Positions 1-8,409 of a DNA stretch of 64,000 nucleotides are shown here, piece by piece. Each line of letters starts with the position of its first letter. Within the stretch, counting starts at the first letter, position 1. Location of the stretch: positions 6,691,001 to 6,755,000 of the forward strand of contig OU696588.1 of NCBI GenBank assembly GCA_916048095.2, given 5' to 3'. The notes under the pieces were generated by a model, which did no database searches, had not been told where the DNA came from, and worked only from the letters and a program-made list of their open reading frames with translations. Both the position numbers and the translations under genes were made by a program. Source of the DNA: Sacculina carcini (taxonomy: Eukaryota > Arthropoda > Thecostraca > Sacculinidae).

Positions 1-285
1 AGCGCAATGGATACACTATGTGTGAATTGCGCTTTACAAATTATTTAATAAATGAAAAATGAAATGAAGTGTGTATGACGGTTGATATTGGTTGTCCGGT
101 TGACTAGCCTAGAGAAAATAAATGCTACACGCGTCACTGCTGGCCCGGTCACAGCTAGAACCAGCACAGAAATCGAGGTGAAAAAGTGTCGGAGAATGAG
201 AACTGAACGAAGATTGAACTAACAACCTCGACTTCACGCTTGTCTAGTGTCTGTCAGCCGACCAACTTCAACTTGTGAGTCGTGC

Positions 286-286
<1 letters not shown>

Positions 287-347
<61 letters not shown>

Positions 348-363
348 GTGTGTGCGTATGTGT
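287..363 (+). repeat. (TG)n microsatellite
   Basis: Nearly pure TG dinucleotides with two TGCG interruptions near the right end. Apparent Cys-Val reading frames across it are an artefact of the repeat. Confidence 0.95.
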
Positions 364-467
364 GTATTTATGTATGTGAGTATATTTAAACACAATTGCA
401 TTTATGAGCATGAACAGTGCAGTGGCAGCAGCATGCCAACACTGCGCGCGTATGTGTGTACATGTGC

Positions 468-468
<1 letters not shown>

Positions 469-552
<84 letters not shown>

Positions 553-556
553 TGTG
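469..556 (+). repeat. (TG)n microsatellite
   Basis: Second TG tract, about 80 bases and nearly perfect, with a single TATG interruption close to its end. Confidence 0.95.
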
Positions 557-689
557 AGTCAATGCTGCATCTTGGCTTGCAGCCATAGTGACAATATATG
601 ACCACACACACACACACACAATCAGACACAATTGATTATCACGGGTAATTCACGGGTAATCCTGGCCGCATTCTAACTCAACCCGATAA

Positions 690-745
690 TTCAAACAAAC
701 AAACATATATTTGCTATAGCGCCTGTAAAACACGGGCGCGCGTGA
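690..745 (-). repeat. LINE 3'-tail motif, copy 1
   Basis: Read on the plus strand it contains TTTGCTATAGCGCCTGT followed by ACACGGGCGCGCG. The same arrangement (TATTTGKTATAGCGCC, a short loop, GGGCGC) recurs at 53.80, 56.53 and 61.28 kb, where decoded LINE reverse-transcriptase sequence lies upstream on the minus strand. The GCGCC/GGGCGC halves can pair as a short hairpin, a common feature of LINE 3' ends. No coding part of a LINE is seen next to this copy. Confidence 0.55.
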
Positions 746-1690
746 CGTCAACGAAGAGTCAACAAAAGCAAACAATGAAAAAACAACAAGTGAAAAATGT
801 GCAGAACGACGAAAGTTAATATGTAAACACCGAAGCCGGCAGAATGTCACATATAAGCATACATACACATATGTACACGTGTAGTACGAGTGCAATAAAG
901 AGAAGGCATAGAATATGGTTAGCTGAATGGAATCAGAGTTTGACGAAAGGAGTGAGTGTGTGAAACAGGATCAAGTGAAATGTCAAAAAGGTGAGTTTAA
1001 AGTCGGGAATAAAACAAGCGGTAGGAAGAAATATTCTAAATTCAGCCCATTTTAACATATAATATTCAACAGTACCAGCAGTTCACTGAAAATTTCAAAA
1101 GACAAATAGAGCCAGCCTGAAATACTTGCACCTCAATAGTGCATATGCCAACAACCACAAATAAGATGACTCAGGTGCTGGCAAGCCGCCAATTATAATT
1201 GGAAAATAAAATAGCAAATTACGACATTAAAACCTGAATTACCTTGGTATTTTTCTAATTATCGTAAATCAGTTGTTAAATCAACTGGTTTTACTTCATG
1301 CACCACCACCTAATAAGCAATATGTTGTCCAGAAATATGTGTCAATATGTTGTCGTACACACCAATATGTTGTCCATGTGCATATGTTGTGTGTAATATG
1401 CAAATATTTTGTGCATATGATAACGCACACATATTATGAACTTTGATAGGTGGACGGTATTCACACACAATCCGTGTATATTAAACAATGGAACGCGAGC
1501 GAAAAACGCTTGTCGATTTGTCGAAAGAATGTATATCAATTTAGATGATTCAAATCAGTGTTTCTGTGTCGTTACATCAATAGGCAATACAAGTAATTGC
1601 TAATTGAGTTACTGTGAAATACAACAGTTATTTTCAATCGGATGAATAACACTCAACTATAGCATAAAATGAACCGCTGATTCTACTGTC

Positions 1691-1731
1691 ATAGGTGTAT
1701 TGACGACTCTGAAGAATAAAACGAAACTTAG
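1691..1731 (+). repeat. Foldback repeat copy A, left part
   Basis: These bases continue, after removal of the Gypsy element at 1732-6372, directly into 6378-6600. The joined sequence matches 12890-13138 closely. The segment ends with CTTAG, the 5-bp target duplication of the Gypsy insertion. Confidence 0.8.
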
Positions 1732-1895
1732 TGTCACATATGTATGTAGATATATGTGCGTGTGTGTTATGAACAGTGCGTGACGTCACGCGTCACGCCA
1801 CTGTCGTGGGAGTGGCTTGACGGTGCGCACGCGGGGGCTCGGGAGTGTGGCGCAGGACAGTGTGCAATACATGGTCGTATGATCAACATGTTACA
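1732..1895 (+). repeat. 5' LTR of Gypsy element 1
   Basis: 164 bp, TG...CA ends, matching 6209-6372 base for base by eye. It must contain the promoter; no TATA box was assigned. Confidence 0.95.
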
Positions 1896-1912
1896 TGGTG
1901 TCAGAAGTGCCC
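1896..1912 (+). promoter_or_regulatory. Primer-binding site, tRNA-Leu type
   Basis: TGGTGTCAGAAGTG directly follows the LTR and is complementary to the 3' end of a typical animal tRNA-Leu (...CACTTCTGACACCA), as known from that tRNA family. The match is 14 bases from the CCA end. Confidence 0.75.
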
Positions 1913-1989
1913 AGTAGATTTGTGAGTTATTTGTGAGTGTGTGTGAGTGGTGTCGTTTCTCTGTGAGTTTTGTTGTGCGGGTTTCAAGG

Positions 1990-4900
1990 ATGGCAGCTAG
2001 ACAGCCTCCGGAGCTGGAGTTGACCTCACCTGTGTTAGCGTCGGAGTGGAATGCATGGAGGAGAGACTGGACATACTTTGCTGCGGCAAAAGAATTGTGC
2101 ACAAAGCCGGTGGCCGTGCAAGTGGGCACATTTTTCAATTGTGCAGGGCGGCAGGCTCAAGAAGTGGCGTCTCATTTCAGTTGGACGGAAACGGATGGCT
2201 TGGACGCGCTAGTTCAAGGATTTGAGAAGTACTGTGCGCCGCGCAAGAACGAGGTGCTCGAGCGGTACCGCTTCTATCAGCGGGTACAGCAGTCGGGGGA
2301 AACGGTGAGCGCGTACGTGTCGGCATTGAGAAAACAAGGAACCCCATGTAATTTCAAAGATCTAGACAGCATGCTGAGGGACCGGCTAGTGATGGGTATA
2401 GCAGATAAGGCGGCCCAGCAAGCGCTGTTGCGTGAGACCGAGCTCACTCTGGAGTCTGCTCTGAAAATTGCCCTGTCGGAAGAAGCGGCCAAGCGGGACC
2501 AGCAGGTCATCAGCGGCGATGTGGTGGTATCGGCGACTCAGTCCAGCGTCTGTGAGATCAGTGACATGGCGGAGGTGGAGGCGCGCCAGTGTCGTTTTTG
2601 CCGGCGTCGCCACGCGATGCGGCGTGAGCTGTGTCAGGCCTGGGGGCGTCGCTGCAATGCGTGCGGTCGGATGCATCATTTTGCTCGTAGCGAGGCGTGC
2701 ACCATGGGTGCGGGTGCATCTGACGGGCAACAACAACAACAACAACAGCAGCAGCAGCGGCCGCAGCCGACAGGAAGACCGTCCAGCCGGTATGGTCCGA
2801 GTCGATTTCACAGTAGAAGAGATGTGAACGTCAATGAAGTGACTGCGGGGGATTGTCAGGATGTCTTATCCATTGCTGAGGGACATAACTGTAATGACAG
2901 TAAAGTATTCAAGACCTTGTTTACAGTTTGTGGTAAGCCATTAAAATTGCTCATTGATTCAGGGTCGGAGACGAATGTTTTGTCTCGCAGTGACTATGTT
3001 AAAATTTCAGGTGATGTTGAGTGTACTGATCTGAGACCATGTAAGATGATGTTACGCATGTACAATGGTCAGCTTGTGTCGACTGTGGGGAAGGTCACGA
3101 TTGTCTTAATTAATCGTACGTGTAATTTGCGTCACTCATTGTTATTTCACGTGTTAGATCTTGATGTGAAGCCCATTTTGAGCTTGCGGTCGTCGGTGCA
3201 CATGAACCTCATTGCTGTTAATGATTGTGACCCCCTTGAGTATGTGCCAAAAGTGCAGGCTGTGACTCAGTCTGACGCAATGTCTGCTAATATGAGGGTT
3301 AACGACAATGCTCGCGATTACATCGTTTCTCAATATCCAAGTGTTTTTACTAAAGAAGGGGTGGGTCTGGTAGCCTCTGATGTTAATATTGAAACTGATC
3401 CGAAGGTGAATCCCGTTGTAGAAAACCCTTACAGAGTTCGTATTCACCTGCGTGAAAAATTGCGTGTCAAGTTGAGTCAACTGGAGGAGCAGGGTATTCT
3501 AGTACGCGTAACTCAGCCAACGGATTGGGTGTCAAATTTGGTGATTGTACCGAAACCCGATGGCGATATCCGAGTGTGTATCGACCCGAGAACCCTTAAT
3601 AAAGCAATAAAGCGCGAGCACTATCCTACGCCAACTTTTGATGAAGTGAGTTATCGTCTATCAGGCGCAAAAGTATTCACCATGCTGGATGCTCGATCGG
3701 CTTTTCATCACGTTGGTCTGTCAGAAAAATCATCGTTGCTGTGTTGTTTTCATACTCCATTTGGTAGATACAGATGGACTCGTTTGCCATATGGAGTGTC
3801 GTGTGCGCCAGAAATTTGGCAACGCTTGATGCATGAGATGGTAGCGGATCTAGAGGGTGTAGAGGTAATAGCCGATGATTTTATAGTATATGGAAAAGGT
3901 GAGACCCGCGCAGAGGCAATTGCCGATCATGATGCAAAATTGCGAGCATTTCTTGACAAGGCTCAGAAATGTAATTTACGACTAAATCAGGACAAATTAC
4001 GTTATCGTGTTCAGGAAGTTTCGTGGTTGGGTCATGTGGTAAGCGAAGCAGGAATTAAAGTGAGTCCTTCTAAAGTGGAGGCTGTAGTTAAATTTCCGGC
4101 GCCAAGCAACAAAATCGAGCTGAAGCGTTTCATGGGTATTGCATCCTATCTCTCGCGATTTATTCCCGAATTTTCAACGGTAACAGCTCCGATGCGTCAT
4201 TTGCTCAGTCAAAAATACGATTGGTTCTGGAGTGACTCGTGTCAGACTGCGTTTGAGCGAATCAAGCGATTACTAACAGAGGCTCCTCTGCTGGCGTTTT
4301 ATGATAAGGATGCCCCGGCGACTGTTCAGTGTGATGCGTCTTCATCCGGTCTGGGTGCTGTGCTGCTGCAGAAGGGGCGTCCAGTGGTGTACTGTTCCAG
4401 AGCGCTGACCGAGTCGGAGAAAGCTTACTCGCAAATAGAGAAAGAGTTGCTAGCGGTTACATTTGCAATGAAAAGGTTAGACCAGTTTGTATACGCTCGG
4501 CACGTAACAATTCAGACGGATCATAAGCCGCTGGTTGCCATTCGTGAAAAGCCTCTTGTGGAAGCACCGCTTCGCTTACAGAGAATGTTGATGACCTTGC
4601 AACGATATCAATTTGAATTAAAATACACACCTGGATCGGAAGTTCCTGTGGCTGATGCTCTGAGCCGTGCACCGATGTCGAACACTCTTGAGAGAGCGAC
4701 GTGGGCGGTGGAAATGAATGAACTCAGTCTGTCTGATGAGTTAGCGGTAACGGATGCGCGCTTGGAAAAATACAGAGAAGCGACGTTGGCAGATCCAGGC
4801 TTACAAAAAGTGCGTGAGTACGTAATAAGTGGGTGGCCGGAACAACGAAGCAGTGTCGATCAGGTAGCGGCCCCTTACTGGTCAGTGAAACATGAGTTGT

Positions 4901-6045
4901 CTGTTCAGAACGGTCTGGTTTACAAGTCAAACAGGCTGGTCATTCCATCGTCAATGAGACTTGAATTGTTAAATAGGTTTCACAGAAGTCACATTGGAGT
5001 GGCTTCAATACTCAGGCTGGCCCGGGATAATGCCTTTTGGCCCGGAATGACGGCAATGGTGAGGGACAAGATATTACGATGTGAAACATGCATTTCATAC
5101 CGTCCCCAACAGCCTCCAGAGCCATTAACGCCGCACGAGGTGCCAAGTCGGCAGTGGCAAAAAGTTGGCACGGATATATTCGAATTTCGCGGTGCTCATT
5201 ATCTCGTTTTAGTCGATTACTTCAGTGGATATATTGAAGTTGAACGATTGTCGCCTGTAACAACGACGGCTGTGACAAATATTCTCTCCCACCAATTTGC
5301 TCGTTATGGTGTGCCGGAAGTACTTGTGTCTGATAACGGGCCACAATTTGCCAGTCTTGACTTCAAAGAATTTGCGTCATTTGTGGATATGTTGCATATA
5401 ACGTCAAGTCCGAGGTATCCGCAGTCGAATGGTCGTGCAGAAAACGCTGTCAAGCTAATCAAGGGGATCTTCCGAAAAGCGCACGATACTCGGCAGAATC
5501 CCATGTGGGCGCTCATGCTTTGGCGAAATACACCCAGTCAATATACAGCCTTCTCGCCGGCGCACGTTATGTTCGGACGTCGGTGTCGCACTCTAATGCC
5601 CACAACCCGACGTTCATTAGAGCCGGATCCTCCCAAAGGGGTTCGGGACAATTTGCTGAATAGCAAAGCCGATCAAAAACATTATTATGATCATCAGGGA
5701 GTGCGGTCATTGCCGCCGATTCGTCCAGGGACAGCAGTTCGGGTAAAACGGCCGGATCAAAACTCGTGGTCACGGGGAGAATGTGTAAGGAAGCTACCCT
5801 ATAAGTCGTACTTGGTAAAAGTGGGTGGCACACTGTATCGACGAAATCGCCGTCATATTTTGATGGCAGGGGAAGATAATCCCGTGCAGTCGACCCGTAG
5901 CTACCAGATGATCCAGGGGCTTCCCAGCCCTGAGGTCCTCCCGTCCAACAGGTCAAACACAACAGGCAATGAGGATCGTGTGTTACCGCGGCGGTCTATG
6001 CGTATTCGTCGACCGCCGGCGTATTTGAATGATTATGTGCCGTGA
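1990..6045 (+). CDS. Gag-Pol polyprotein of Gypsy element 1
   Basis: A single 1351-residue frame from the first in-frame ATG; the frame is open a further 19 codons upstream but without ATG. Order: Gag capsid region (about 1-190); a Cys/His region at about 201-237, including CNACGRMHHFARSEAC; a glutamine run (about 247-256) encoded by CAA/CAG; aspartic protease with IDSGSETNVL (about 322); reverse transcriptase with RLPYGVSCAPE and an ADD active-site box inside VEVIADDFIVYG (about 625-635); RNase H starting VQCDASSSG (about 779); integrase with HHCC zinc finger (about 997-1034) and catalytic D, D and E in VGTDIF, LVSDNGPQF and NGRAENAV. Gag and Pol are fused without a frameshift. No stop codon or missing catalytic residue was seen, so it could be functional. 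The IADD box in place of YVDD is known in some invertebrate Gypsy lineages. Confidence 0.96.
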   Translation: MAARQPPELELTSPVLASEWNAWRRDWTYFAAAKELCTKPVAVQVGTFFNCAGRQAQEVASHFSWTETDGLDALVQGFEKYCAPRKNEVLERYRFYQRVQQSGETVSAYVSALRKQGTPCNFKDLDSMLRDRLVMGIADKAAQQALLRETELTLESALKIALSEEAAKRDQQVISGDVVVSATQSSVCEISDMAEVEARQCRFCRRRHAMRRELCQAWGRRCNACGRMHHFARSEACTMGAGASDGQQQQQQQQQQRPQPTGRPSSRYGPSRFHSRRDVNVNEVTAGDCQDVLSIAEGHNCNDSKVFKTLFTVCGKPLKLLIDSGSETNVLSRSDYVKISGDVECTDLRPCKMMLRMYNGQLVSTVGKVTIVLINRTCNLRHSLLFHVLDLDVKPILSLRSSVHMNLIAVNDCDPLEYVPKVQAVTQSDAMSANMRVNDNARDYIVSQYPSVFTKEGVGLVASDVNIETDPKVNPVVENPYRVRIHLREKLRVKLSQLEEQGILVRVTQPTDWVSNLVIVPKPDGDIRVCIDPRTLNKAIKREHYPTPTFDEVSYRLSGAKVFTMLDARSAFHHVGLSEKSSLLCCFHTPFGRYRWTRLPYGVSCAPEIWQRLMHEMVADLEGVEVIADDFIVYGKGETRAEAIADHDAKLRAFLDKAQKCNLRLNQDKLRYRVQEVSWLGHVVSEAGIKVSPSKVEAVVKFPAPSNKIELKRFMGIASYLSRFIPEFSTVTAPMRHLLSQKYDWFWSDSCQTAFERIKRLLTEAPLLAFYDKDAPATVQCDASSSGLGAVLLQKGRPVVYCSRALTESEKAYSQIEKELLAVTFAMKRLDQFVYARHVTIQTDHKPLVAIREKPLVEAPLRLQRMLMTLQRYQFELKYTPGSEVPVADALSRAPMSNTLERATWAVEMNELSLSDELAVTDARLEKYREATLADPGLQKVREYVISGWPEQRSSVDQVAAPYWSVKHELSVQNGLVYKSNRLVIPSSMRLELLNRFHRSHIGVASILRLARDNAFWPGMTAMVRDKILRCETCISYRPQQPPEPLTPHEVPSRQWQKVGTDIFEFRGAHYLVLVDYFSGYIEVERLSPVTTTAVTNILSHQFARYGVPEVLVSDNGPQFASLDFKEFASFVDMLHITSSPRYPQSNGRAENAVKLIKGIFRKAHDTRQNPMWALMLWRNTPSQYTAFSPAHVMFGRRCRTLMPTTRRSLEPDPPKGVRDNLLNSKADQKHYYDHQGVRSLPPIRPGTAVRVKRPDQNSWSRGECVRKLPYKSYLVKVGGTLYRRNRRHILMAGEDNPVQSTRSYQMIQGLPSPEVLPSNRSNTTGNEDRVLPRRSMRIRRPPAYLNDYVP

Positions 6046-6123
6046 ACGCGTGTTATGCAATGCCATTTCATGTGGTATGTATGTGATTAACTTGATATTG
6101 ATATTGATGTGTGTGATTAACTT

Positions 6124-6208
6124 GGAGGGGGAGGTATAACGTGTGTATGTATGTGCGTGTATTTTATTTCATGTTTTATATAGGTTGTGATTGACTTGGA
6201 GGGGGAGG
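6124..6208 (+). promoter_or_regulatory. Duplicated polypurine tract
   Basis: GGAGGGGGAGG occurs at 6124-6134 and again at 6198-6208, the second abutting the 3' LTR as expected for the plus-strand primer. Both are preceded by ACTT, so the tract and its leader look duplicated. Only the distal copy sits where the LTR border demands it. Confidence 0.8.
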
Positions 6209-6372
6209 TGTCACATATGTATGTAGATATATGTGCGTGTGTGTTATGAACAGTGCGTGACGTCACGCGTCACGCCACTGTCGTGGGAGTGGCTTGACGG
6301 TGCGCACGCGGGGGCTCGGGAGTGTGGCGCAGGACAGTGTGCAATACATGGTCGTATGATCAACATGTTACA
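6209..6372 (+). repeat. 3' LTR of Gypsy element 1
   Basis: 164 bp, identical by eye to 1732-1895, followed by the target duplication CTTAG. Confidence 0.95.
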
Positions 6373-6600
6373 CTTAGATAACCCACAGTACTCTGCAACA
6401 ACCAGAACATACGGTTGATATGAGTGGTAAAATATTACAATCGTAGAAAGCTAAATTAGCCTTGCTAGCATAGCAAGCAAGCTTAAATAAGACATAAAAA
6501 TACAACTGAACACATGTACCAAACAACAACACGATGTATACAATTACCAAATACGCCACATATGCGCAAATATCGCCACAAAGTCTTTACATCACATTCC
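6373..6600 (+). repeat. Foldback repeat copy A, right part
   Basis: Matches 12917-13138 in the same orientation and 12704-12880 in reverse, including CACATATGCGCAAATA and AAGTCTTTACATCACA near its end. It is the arm of a foldback element split by Gypsy element 1. No protein is encoded. Confidence 0.8.
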
Positions 6601-6651
6601 TCTCCGAATTTGGATGACCATAGCGGGGGTTCCGGTATATAGTGCGCCCCG

Positions 6652-6923
6652 GCGGAGCAGCATTTCATTGGGCGAATTCTACAATCCCACAGCCCTTGTC
6701 CACCCAGCAGAAAATGATGGTACCAGATATCAGTCATGAGTTGTGCCATACATTCTGGGGAGGTGGCCCTCTCTAATACGTCTTACGTCCTTGTGGCGCC
6801 ATAGCGTGGAGAGGGTCGGTTCTGCGGTGGCAGCGAGCTGCACGGGGCACGCCTGTGTGTTTATAAGCTTCGGCTTCTTCCCGTGTAGCAGCTGCCACTT
6901 AGGCATTTAACCTTTAACCTTAA
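6652..6923 (+). mobile_element. 5'-truncated tRNA-derived SINE in a Ginger TIR
   Basis: Matches 17750-18045 closely, starting in the 3' end of the tRNA-like head (GGCGGAGCAG) and running through the same body to TTAACCTTTAACC. It splits the left Ginger inverted repeat; the intact right repeat shows the uninterrupted site. CCCG flanks both sides (6648-6651 and 6924-6927), a possible short target duplication. Confidence 0.85.
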
Positions 6924-7013
6924 CCCGACCGTGATTGTCTCGGTAGGAAGCGCAATGGGTCGATACCTCCATCCTCATGCCTTTCATTGTCGTACTCACT
7001 TTTCCCTGGAGCG

Positions 7014-7838
7014 ATGAAGGGTTTCGATACATTCTGGTTATTATTTATGTTTGCCAAGTATGTAGAGGTAGTTCCGATGAATGATCAGAGTGCAGAGGCG
7101 GTTGTGTCGGCGGTTTGGTCAGAATGGGTATGTCGACATGGATGCCCCAGTATCATCCTGTCTGATCAAGGGTGTAACGTGGATGGCGTACTCATCAGGG
7201 AACTGTGCAAAGAGCTCCGGATCGAAAAGCGCCACTCAAGTCCTTACCACCCAAAAGGGGATGGTCTGGTTGAAAGAACAATACAGACTGTAAAGCAGAC
7301 CTTACGCTCTATGCTGGCGAAAACTAACAAGAGAGTAAATGAGTGGCCTTCGTTGCTCAGAGAAGTCGTATTTTTCGTCAATAACGTAAGCAATACGTCT
7401 ACATGGCATAGTCTTAATAAGGTGATGTTCGGAGTGAATTTGCGTAGTCCGCGTGTAGTATTAGTCGATGAAAATGCCTCAAAGGATTTTGACGATTGGC
7501 TACAGGAGCCTGAATCAACAAGTAGGATTATATGCGGAGATGTGGTTCGGCACTCTGAGAAAGCAAGTCACCAGTACAAACGGTATTATGATAAGGGAAA
7601 AGTTGACCCGCAACACCGTGATATCCGAAAGGGCGATTGCGTTTACACCAAACAGGAAGCTCGTGGTAGTCTTGACCCGGTGTTCAGTGGGCCATTTAGA
7701 GTGGAAGACGTCAGAGGTGCAAATGTGTTCGTACAACCGAGCGGCGGAGATGGACGGAGCCTGCATGGTGTCAACGGCGGACCAACGGATACAGGCATGT
7801 CAGCGAGAGGAGTAAGAATAAGCAGGCACGGAGATTGA
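7014..7838 (+). CDS. Partial Gypsy-type integrase of Ginger-like element
   Basis: 274 residues from ATG 7014. The core keeps the second catalytic Asp (IILSDQG), the Glu (DGLVERTIQTVK) and the HSSPYHPKGDG turn before it. The C-terminus has GDCVYTKQEA and SGPFRVEDV, the GPY/F-type module of Gypsy integrases. The region that should hold the first Asp reads TFWLLFMFAKYVEVVP, so that residue is missing, and there is no zinc finger. The frame is intact but should be catalytically dead alone. It could supply only a DNA-binding or dimerisation part. Alternative: a stray Gypsy integrase fragment, but the flanking 93-bp inverted repeats argue against it. Confidence 0.8.
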   Translation: MKGFDTFWLLFMFAKYVEVVPMNDQSAEAVVSAVWSEWVCRHGCPSIILSDQGCNVDGVLIRELCKELRIEKRHSSPYHPKGDGLVERTIQTVKQTLRSMLAKTNKRVNEWPSLLREVVFFVNNVSNTSTWHSLNKVMFGVNLRSPRVVLVDENASKDFDDWLQEPESTSRIICGDVVRHSEKASHQYKRYYDKGKVDPQHRDIRKGDCVYTKQEARGSLDPVFSGPFRVEDVRGANVFVQPSGGDGRSLHGVNGGPTDTGMSARGVRISRHGD

Positions 7839-7956
7839 ACGTTGACAGTTAGTACGACAATGATAGGCATGACGATGGAGGTATCGACCCATTGCACTTC
7901 CTACCGAGACAATCACGGTCGGGGCGCATTATATACCGGAACCGTATTGGGTAGTT

Positions 7957-8285
7957 TTTAGCGCTATCAGATAGGTACTCACACCAAGAGAGTCAGGAAC
8001 ATAAGGGCGTATATTAGAAACGATTCCTTAGAAGAAAACTCGTAAGCACACGTAGGTCGTTCAAGGAATACAAAAAACATAATTTACAAGCAATACAATT
8101 GAAGACAAAGAAGGTCATAATAAACCCTCATATTCACAACCTTACATATTAAATATTATATATAAAATAACAGTAATTACTTACGTGGACATTATCATAT
8201 TCAAACATGGCGCAACTGGCGCAACCGCAATATTTATAAACAACAATTATGAGGGCTGCCACGCAATCATCAACAATCCGCCACA
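7957..8285 (-). repeat. 3' LTR of Gypsy element 2
   Basis: 329 bp, identical by eye to 12371-12699. Confidence 0.95.
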
Positions 8286-8300
8286 GGACTCCCCCACCAG
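8286..8300 (-). promoter_or_regulatory. Polypurine tract of Gypsy element 2
   Basis: On the minus strand CTGGTGGGGGAGTCC directly abuts the TGTGG start of the 3' LTR, the position expected for the plus-strand primer. Confidence 0.8.
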
Positions 8301-8409
8301 AATCGGAGATGAAAAGATAAACACATGGTAAAAAAAAGATAAACACACAAAAGAAGCAGCTAGCAACACTATGGATTACAGGCATCAAAAATGTACAAAT
8401 ATACATGAA

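Larger units (their letters stand above)
1..1690. other. Intergenic or intronic stretch without recognised gene
   Basis: I see no coding exon here. It contains two TG microsatellites and a LINE 3'-tail-like motif near 690-745. The first 60 bases contain GCGCTTTACAAATTATT, which resembles the 3' end of another retroelement but is too short to assign. If the slo gene extends leftwards from 16128, this stretch lies inside its intron. Confidence 0.5.
1732..6372 (+). mobile_element. Ty3/Gypsy LTR retrotransposon 1, intact and recent
   Basis: A complete 4.64-kb element. It has 164-bp LTRs that I read as identical, a primer-binding site directly after the 5' LTR, one uninterrupted gag-pol frame, a purine tract directly before the 3' LTR, and CTTAG duplicated on both sides (1727-1731 and 6373-6377). 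LTRs begin TGTCAC and end TTACA. The insertion splits an older foldback repeat whose empty counterpart is near 12917. Identical LTRs and an open frame mean recent insertion. Confidence 0.97.
6628..7943 (+). mobile_element. Ginger-like DNA transposon (integrase between TIRs)
   Basis: A 93-bp terminal inverted repeat lies at 7851-7943 and, interrupted by a SINE, at 6628-6651 plus 6928-6996. The arms begin GGTTCCGGTATATA and differ at only about five positions. Between them is one open frame for the second half of a Gypsy-type integrase (7014-7838) and no LTR, RT or protease. This is the architecture known for Ginger cut-and-paste transposons, which use a Gypsy-related DDE integrase. The first catalytic Asp and the HHCC finger are absent, so this copy is a deletion derivative. 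No clear 4-bp target duplication remains. Confidence 0.7.

Noticed and set aside
247..631. Open frames of alternating Cys-Val or His-Thr residues
   Set aside because: They are translations of the TG/CA microsatellites in several frames, with no start context or domain. The same applies at 24.06-24.26, 36.2 and 45.5 kb.
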